Shown here one piece after another: positions 39,447-44,635 of a DNA stretch of 44,635 bases. Origin of the DNA: Prorocentrum cordatum (Eukaryota; Sar; Dinophyceae; Prorocentrales; Prorocentraceae); NCBI GenBank assembly GCA_963575745.1, contig CAUYUJ010017986.1, positions 158,858 through 203,492 of the forward strand. Direction: 5' to 3'. Both the position numbers and the translations under genes were made by a program. How positions within the stretch are numbered: position 1 is the stretch's first letter; each line of letters begins with the position of its first letter. A model generated the notes under the pieces. That model was not told where the DNA came from and made no database searches. It was given only the letters and a program-made list of their open reading frames with translations.

Positions 39447-40549
39447 CCTCTGCTTCGCTCCTCCGCCCTCCGTGGCTCCGTGGCTCACCCTCGCTCCGGC
39501 CGCGCGGCGCTCCAGCCCGAGCCGCGAGAGGCGCGGCGCGCCCAGCGCGGCAAGGCGGGGGCCGCGCCTGGGGGGAGGGGCGGCCCCAGGTCTCGGGGGC
39601 GGCAAAGAGGGGGGTGTCAAAGAGGGGGGGGTGCAAACCATGACTGGCGGCATGTGCGCGGCCCAGCGGGAGGACTAGGGACGTATTGAAATGAGAAGAG
39701 GCGCCATGAAATCTGTGGAAATATCATGGCCCCCGCCATGATATCCCCCCCCCCCCCCCCCTAGTCATCACCTCCCTCTTTTTTGCCCCCGAAGGTCTGC
39801 GGGGCCGCCGAGCTCGACCTCGGTCTGGCGCACCGGGGGCCGGGCCGATCCCTCGGCGCGAGCGCGGGGGGGGGGAGTTAGAAGGAGAAGGCCTGCTCAG
39901 AAGGCGGCGGGACTTCTCGGGAGCCCTCGCGCCTTCCGAGGATGTTTTGTTCTGCGTCTCCGGGGAAGGCTCGGAAGACTTCTCAAGAGGCCGGGGGGGC
40001 TTCCGAGCCTTCTGAGAAGGCCTTTTCCTTCTCGCTTCCCCCCCGCGCTCGCCGCCGTGTGCCGATCTGGCGCACCGAGGTTGCAAACTTCAGCGGCACG
40101 TGTGCCGATGACACTGGCAGGGGCCGGCATCCGCCACGCCAGACGCTCGGCGCCCGCCCTCCCGGGATGGCCGGCGAAGCCGCGGCGGAGGCGGAGCCAC
40201 GCTGCGAGCAGCCGCGCTCCCTGCGCGCAGTGGAGGGCGTTCCTGTCCGGAGGAGGCCGCCCCCCGTGGGGGGGGGGGGGGGGCGGCCTCTCTCCCCCGA
40301 GAGGGCCCCCCCCTGCGCGGGGGGCGGCCTCTCCCCGAGGTCGCCCCGCGCATCCCCCGCGGTGCGAGGCGCGCGGCCCCCTGCGCGCGCCCTCGCCGCC
40401 CCCCCCCCCTGCTCGGAGCGGCCCGGCTCGGCGGCGCCCAGGGTCGCGAGCGGCGCGGCGCGCGGTGGGCGCTCCGCGAGGCCCGCGGGGGGGGGATGGC
40501 CCAGGCCTGGACCAGCGGCAGGGGGCGTGGCTCTGGGCACGCGGCCTCC
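39447..40549. other. Very GC-rich unassigned region with hairpin and G/C runs
   Basis: Holds a hairpin at 39721-39744, a 17-base C-run at 39745-39761, and G-runs near 39866 and 40266-40282. Every phase tends to be open through lack of AT-rich stops; no gene recognised. Confidence 0.45.
39721..39744. other. Perfect 10-bp-stem hairpin followed by C17
   Basis: ATATCATGGC (39721-39730), loop CCCC, GCCATGATAT (39735-39744), then 17 C. A perfect stem directly next to a homopolymer is unusual; it may be a replication-stall product. Confidence 0.75.
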
Positions 40550-40705
40550 CCCTCCCCCTCCTCCTCCCCCTCCCCCTCCTCCTCCTCCTCCTCCCCTCCT
40601 CCTCCTCCTCCTCCTCCTCCTCCTCCTCCTCCTCCTCCTCCTCCTCGTTCTCCTCCTCGTTCTCTCCCTCGTTCTCCTCCTCGTTCTCCTCGTCCTCCTC
40701 CCTCC
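40550..40705 (+). repeat. (TCC)n microsatellite with GTTCTCC units
   Basis: CCCCTCC at the start, pure TCC in the middle, then CTCGTTCTCC units. Repeat-derived frames on both strands. Confidence 0.94.
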
Positions 40706-41044
40706 GGAACGGGGACGCGGCGGCCGCGGGTCTAGACCCGGGCCTGCGGCCAGGGGAGTGGCTGGCCTGTTGGACACCGCAGGACACCGGGAGGTGTCGG
40801 CACAAAAGGGGCATATCTCGCATCTCTCATCCCCGTGCGCTGCCTCGAAGAATGCAAGACTCATTCCCCGTGCCTCCGCCTCCTCCTGCTGCTCCTTCTC
40901 CTCCTCCGCCTCCTCCATTCCGTTTCCTTATAAAATAACTCCTCCCTGTCGCGCCCCGAGGCCGGTCGAAAGGGCGGGCCAGGCGTTTCGCCTGAGACTC
41001 CCTCACTGCTTGTGACCCTGAAGCTTACGAACTTGACAACAGCT
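40706..41044. other. Unassigned stretch
   Basis: No gene seen. Short CTCCTG words at 40875-40920. Confidence 0.4.
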
Positions 41045-41430
41045 TCACAGATGGAGGGCGGGTGATTCTCATACTGTGGCTCTCGCCTTAGCGCCGCGCA
41101 CATGCGTTTTAAACATGTGCAATATGTTTCACGGATTGAGGGCGTGCCGTTTTCAAAATGTGGCTCTCGCCTTAGCGCCGCGTGCATTCGTTCTCAAGAC
41201 CTGCAAAAGCTTCACGTATTGAGGGCGGGTCGCTTTCAAAATGTGGCTCTCGTTTTAGCGCCGCGCACGTTCGTTCTAAACACTTGCAAGAGTTTGATGG
41301 TGGATTTATGGCAGGTCGTTTTCAAACTGTGGCTCTCGCCTGAGCGCCGAGGGCGAGTCGTTTTCAACATGTGTCTCTCGCCTCAGCGCCGCGTACACTC
41401 GTCTTAAACATTTGCAAGAGCTTCGCGGAT
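41045..41430 (+). repeat. 83-bp minisatellite (GTGGCTCTCGCC)
   Basis: GTGGCTCTCG-type cores at about 41076, 41160, 41243, 41329 and 41371, with GAGGGCGGGTCG-TTTTCAAA before and TTAGCGCCGCGCAC-TTCGT after. The last interval is only 42 bp because half a unit is deleted. Confidence 0.88.
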
Positions 41431-41944
41431 TCCCATGGTCAGCGCACCAGAGATGGTGTTTTGGAAGGACTCGGGATTGCGAGGGCGCAGCACTTACGTT
41501 GATTCGCGGTGCTGCAGTCCCAGAAATTGCATTCTGGCACGATCTAGGATCGTCAAGACGCAACAGTCAAATTGATTAGTTGCGTTGGAGTCCAGAGAGT
41601 ACTGTTTTGGCACGCTTCAGGGTCTTCAAGCGGTGGTCTCCCAACGTAGCCATTCCCCCAGTGGAAACGAGCCCTTGCAGGGGCCTGTCACGAGGGAGCT
41701 TGGAGGGAGGGTTTATTTCAGCACCGTTGATGAGTCTTGAGGGTTGCAATGGTCCTCTTCCTCCTCCTCCTCCTCCTCCTCCTCCTCCTCCTCCTACTCC
41801 CACGTCTCCTCGTGCTTTTTGTCACTGCGCAAACTCATGCCAATGTGCTGCAACGTTCGTACTCCTCCTCGTGCTGCTTGTCCGCCCCCCTTCCCAGGTA
41901 CCTCACTAGTACTTCTTCTCCTCCACCCTCCCTCCACCTCATCG
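41431..41944. other. 3' flank of the transporter gene, with a CTC array
   Basis: Two loosely related segments (CCAGAAATTGCATTCTGGCA and CCAGAGAGTACTGTTTTGGCA, near 41520 and 41592) flank a small hairpin ACGCAAC...GTTGCGT. Pure CTC triplets lie at 41756-41795. The transporter 3' UTR probably extends into this stretch; no polyadenylation signal can be named. Confidence 0.5.
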
Positions 41945-42927
41945 TCATGATCCTCGTTCTTCAAGCGGCGCCGTAACAAGCATCGGACTGGAGCCATAGA
42001 ACTTCTGCGCAGACGGCCCGATCAGGCGCAGGAAACTGTCGCGGAAGTTCCAGAAGATGATCGGGAAAGTGCTGGCGACGGAGAAACCGAGTGCGGCACG
42101 TGCTGGTGTAGCCAGTGCGTCCACCGAAGCGTAGTTGTTCAATATCATGCCCTGCGCGCCACCTCCAAACGTGAGGAAGCCGAACCCCATGATGCAGCTG
42201 AAGTAGACCCAGGACCCCAAGAACGCAGCAAACGTGCAGACGGCCATGCGCTTCTCCTTGCGCCCGTCGGCATCTGGCTGCAGCTGTGCCCAGAACTGCG
42301 GGGCGCTGTAGTGGAGCGTGTACGCATAGGCCAGCGTGCACACGATGACCGCGGCCGACGGAGTCAGCACCGTGCTCATGGCGGGCCCGGCGAAGTGCTC
42401 GAAGCGAGGCTTGAACACAGCTGCGTGAACCAGCGAGCCGCCCACTGCATAGGATCCGTCGAAGTAGCGGTACGCAACGACGAACAGCGTGTACATCGCG
42501 GCCAACATCCCTAATGCGGAGAACTTGGCCAAGGACGCCAGCGACTTCAGATTGCAGAGTGGGAATAATACCAGCAAGGAGACAATGGCAATCAGTCCGT
42601 TGCGCCCGGCAACAGCCTGAGGCAAATTCAAGGGTGAAAGTCCAATAGAGAAGCAATCTCCTATTATCATCAGATAGCTCACGCAAGCGAGGAACGTCTT
42701 GCCCATGATGGCGCAAGCGGGCAACCACTTCGTTCCTTCAGATACCGTATTCGCCCACGCGTCCTGGTACGACTCGGTCCCCGTGCCACTGCAGACCCGC
42801 GCGATGAGCAAAAAACTGTAAGCACTCACCAAACTAAAGACGAACGAAATCAAAACTGCCGGCACCAACGCCTTCGGGCTACAGCCTACCGCGGCCACAG
42901 CGGCGGGCAGCGCCAAGTTGCCCGAGC
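41945..42927 (-). CDS. AAAP/SLC38-type amino-acid transporter, 3' exon (5' end missing)
   Basis: The minus frame reads SGNLALPAAVAAVG at its start, the signature of transmembrane helix 1 in the Aa_trans (PF01490) family. Further hydrophobic helices follow (VPAVLISFVFSLVSAYSFLL; FLACVSYLMIIGD; GLIAIVSLLVLFPLC; LGMLAAMYTLFVVAYRY; AVIVCTLAYAYTLHY; GSWVYFSCIMGFGFLTF; TFPIIFWNFRDSFLRL), about eight or nine in all. The family co-transports neutral amino acids with H+ or Na+. The stop is TGA at 41945. The frame stays open to 43054 but the upstream part is not family-like. CCCACAG just before 42927 and a T-rich CACAG before 42989 are candidate 3' splice sites, so one or more 5' exons (about 60 residues or more) are not identified. 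The DNA is free of repeats and looks intact. Confidence 0.85.
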
Positions 42928-43460
42928 CTGTGGGCACACCAAGATATTGACGCCGCCGCCACTGCTCCCTGGACCTGTACCCTGGTGGACTGTGAAAAAA
43001 ACACAAACAAACAACAATTAGAATGTATGAGCTTCCCGCCGAGTTGCCGTGCACACGATATCTACAAAGATCGAATACCTGGAACCAGCGCTTTTAGCGG
43101 CCGTTTTGCTCCCGCCGAGGCCCCGTGATGCCAGCATCTAGTATTATCGAGTCAAGAAAATGTCTAAACAGATGTTTGTGCATCGGCTGTGTCGCAACGT
43201 GTCTGTTTCTACTTACGCCTACCGGGCGTATAGTTAGTATCTGATCGTGGGCACCAGCGTCTGTTCGTTAGCCAGAAGTGGAGTACACTGTGGCCTGCAT
43301 GGGGATGTGGTATGGATGTGGGCATGTGCATGCGTCTGTGCATGTGTGCACGCATATGTGTGCATGCGCGTTGATGCATACGTGCGTCTACTCAGGATGT
43401 CGGAAACTCATTATTTGGATGCCCTTGGGCACCCCGAGGAAGCCCAAATGGAATAGACAT
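42928..43460. other. Probable intron / 5' region of the transporter gene
   Basis: On the minus strand a T-rich tract ends in a CAG acceptor at 42990-42992. No upstream exon could be recognised by family similarity. Near 43300-43390 the sequence alternates purine-pyrimidine (GTGCATGCG, TGTGTGCACGCATATGTGTG), prone to Z-DNA. Confidence 0.45.
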
Positions 43461-44635
43461 TCCAACTGTTATGATAGGAATTCCCAGAGAAGTCTCAAGG
43501 ATTCCTCAAGAATTATCGGGATTGGCCGAGGATTCCAAATGAGTCCATTGGGAATCCCGCAGGAATCCTCACAAGGCCCTCAGGAATCCCTGAGAAGTCT
43601 TCAGTCTCAAGAATCTGGAAGAAACCCTTCAGGAATCCATCAGAAACCCACAGGAATCTCCCAGGAATCCCTCAAACATCTCGCGAGCATCCCCAAGAAT
43701 CCTACAGGAATCTTGCAGGAATCCCTCAGGAGTGGGTGCGAATACCCGAGGAATCATATTTCGGGGTCCCCTGGGGAATCCAGCAGGAATCCCTGAGTCA
43801 TCCTTCATCACTCCCCAAGAATCTTGCCAAAATCGTTGGGGATCCTTCGTGGATCCCCCATGAACCTTTCAGGAATCCTTCGGGGATCCTTCGTGACTCC
43901 CTCAGGACTCCCTGGGGAATCCCACAGGCACTCCTCAGGAGTCCCCAAGAGAGCCATTTTTTTATCTCTGGGGAATGTCTGGCGCATCTTTCAGGATCCC
44001 GTCCAGATCTCTCAAGAATGCTCAAGAATCGTTCAAGAATCCCTCATGCATCATATGCCGCGAATTCATCGGGGGTCCTTCAGGACTCCCCATCAGAATC
44101 CTGGAAGAAACTCCAGGAACCCTCAAGAATCCCCCAGGAATCCTTCAGAACTCTTTAGCAATCCCTCCAGAATCCCTCAGGAATCCCTGGGGAATCCCTC
44201 AGGCATTCCTCAGGAATCCCTCAGAGAGCCCTTTCAATACCTGCGGAATCTCCGGCGGATCCTTCAGGAATCCCCCAGGAATCTTTGTTCAATAATCACT
44301 CGTGAATCTGCCAGGAATCCCTCGGGATCCTTCTGGACTGCCTCAGGGATCCTTGAAGAAGCTTCAGGGACCCTCAGGAGTGCTCCAAAAATCCTTCGGG
44401 ATTCTTCAGGACTCCCTCCCGCATCCCTTGAGAATCCCTCCGGAATCCATCAGAAATCCCTGTTTTAATACATGGGGAATCTTGGGCGAATCCTTTCTAG
44501 GAATTCGCAAGAAAATCCAGCAATCCAGGAATCCACTCAAGAATACCGCAGGAATGAGGAATCCTGCAGGAATTCTTTTTGTGAGTTCTTCATGCAGCCC
44601 TCAGGAATCCTCAGGAGTCCATCAGAAGCCCTTTG
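43461..44635 (+). repeat. 11-bp degenerate minisatellite (GAATCCCTCAG), to window end
   Basis: About 100 degenerate units built on GAATCC plus five variable bases (CTCAG, CTGGG, TTCAG, CCCAG). Eleven-bp spacing is clear at 44165-44230. Because 11 is not a multiple of three, overlapping frames up to 214 codons arise on plus. The array continues past the window. Confidence 0.92.

Noticed and set aside
43278-44468. Several plus frames of 100-214 codons rich in NPSGI and PQESL
   Set aside because: They are phase-cycling translations of the 11-bp GAATCC minisatellite.

Overview
The window looks like nuclear DNA of a dinoflagellate: GC-rich, gene-poor and dominated by tandem repeats. The main evidence is a decayed LINE whose endonuclease, reverse transcriptase and zinc-finger sequences match what I know of dinoflagellate LINEs, plus sparse genes with long open exons. 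The species cannot be fixed from sequence alone; a GC-rich, Prorocentrum-like genome is a guess. Two runs of exactly 100 N (10480-10579 and 29536-29635) show that this is a scaffold.

Only four stretches look protein-coding, all on the minus strand, which fits the one-directional gene blocks known in dinoflagellates. They are: (1) a frameshifted cysteine-rich, probably zinc-binding gene at about 1110-1757; (2) a secreted or luminal glycosyltransferase-like protein at 10580-12009, whose end runs into the first gap just as a DUF288/STELLO-like domain begins; (3) a frameshifted LINE at 29636-34082 (endonuclease, reverse transcriptase, two zinc fingers, coiled-coil tail) whose 3' end is lost in the second gap; (4) the 3' exon of an AAAP/SLC38-type amino-acid transporter at 41945-42927. 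They do not form a pathway.

Layout: 1-3.4 kb, degenerate CCAAGACGGCC-type repeats, the Cys-rich gene and a TCC array; 3.4-6.4 kb, GTT triplets and a six-copy 373-bp satellite; 6.87-10.48 kb, four head-to-tail units bounded by ACCTAACAGCG inverted repeats and filled with 73-bp and CAGCCT minisatellites; 10.6-12.0 kb, glycosyltransferase gene; 13.8-16.0 kb, about 23 copies of a 77-bp repeat between long inverted arms; 16-20.6 kb, mostly unassigned, with ATT and 67-bp repeats; 20.6-23.85 kb, a region bounded by 15-bp inverted repeats, holding a 1.1-kb duplication and a 64-bp minisatellite; 24.7-28.0 kb, GGA, 11-bp, tetranucleotide, 42-bp and 12-bp arrays; 28.0-34.1 kb, dispersed repeats and the LINE; 34-41.8 kb, TCC/CTC arrays, palindromes and unassigned GC-rich DNA; 41.9-43.0 kb, transporter; 43.46 kb to the end, an 11-bp GAATCC minisatellite.

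The most notable pattern is architectural. Four unrelated minisatellites or satellites each sit between inverted repeats, which suggests that tandem arrays here grow inside, or are carried by, non-autonomous TIR or foldback elements. No genes encoding a mobilising enzyme for them are visible in the window.
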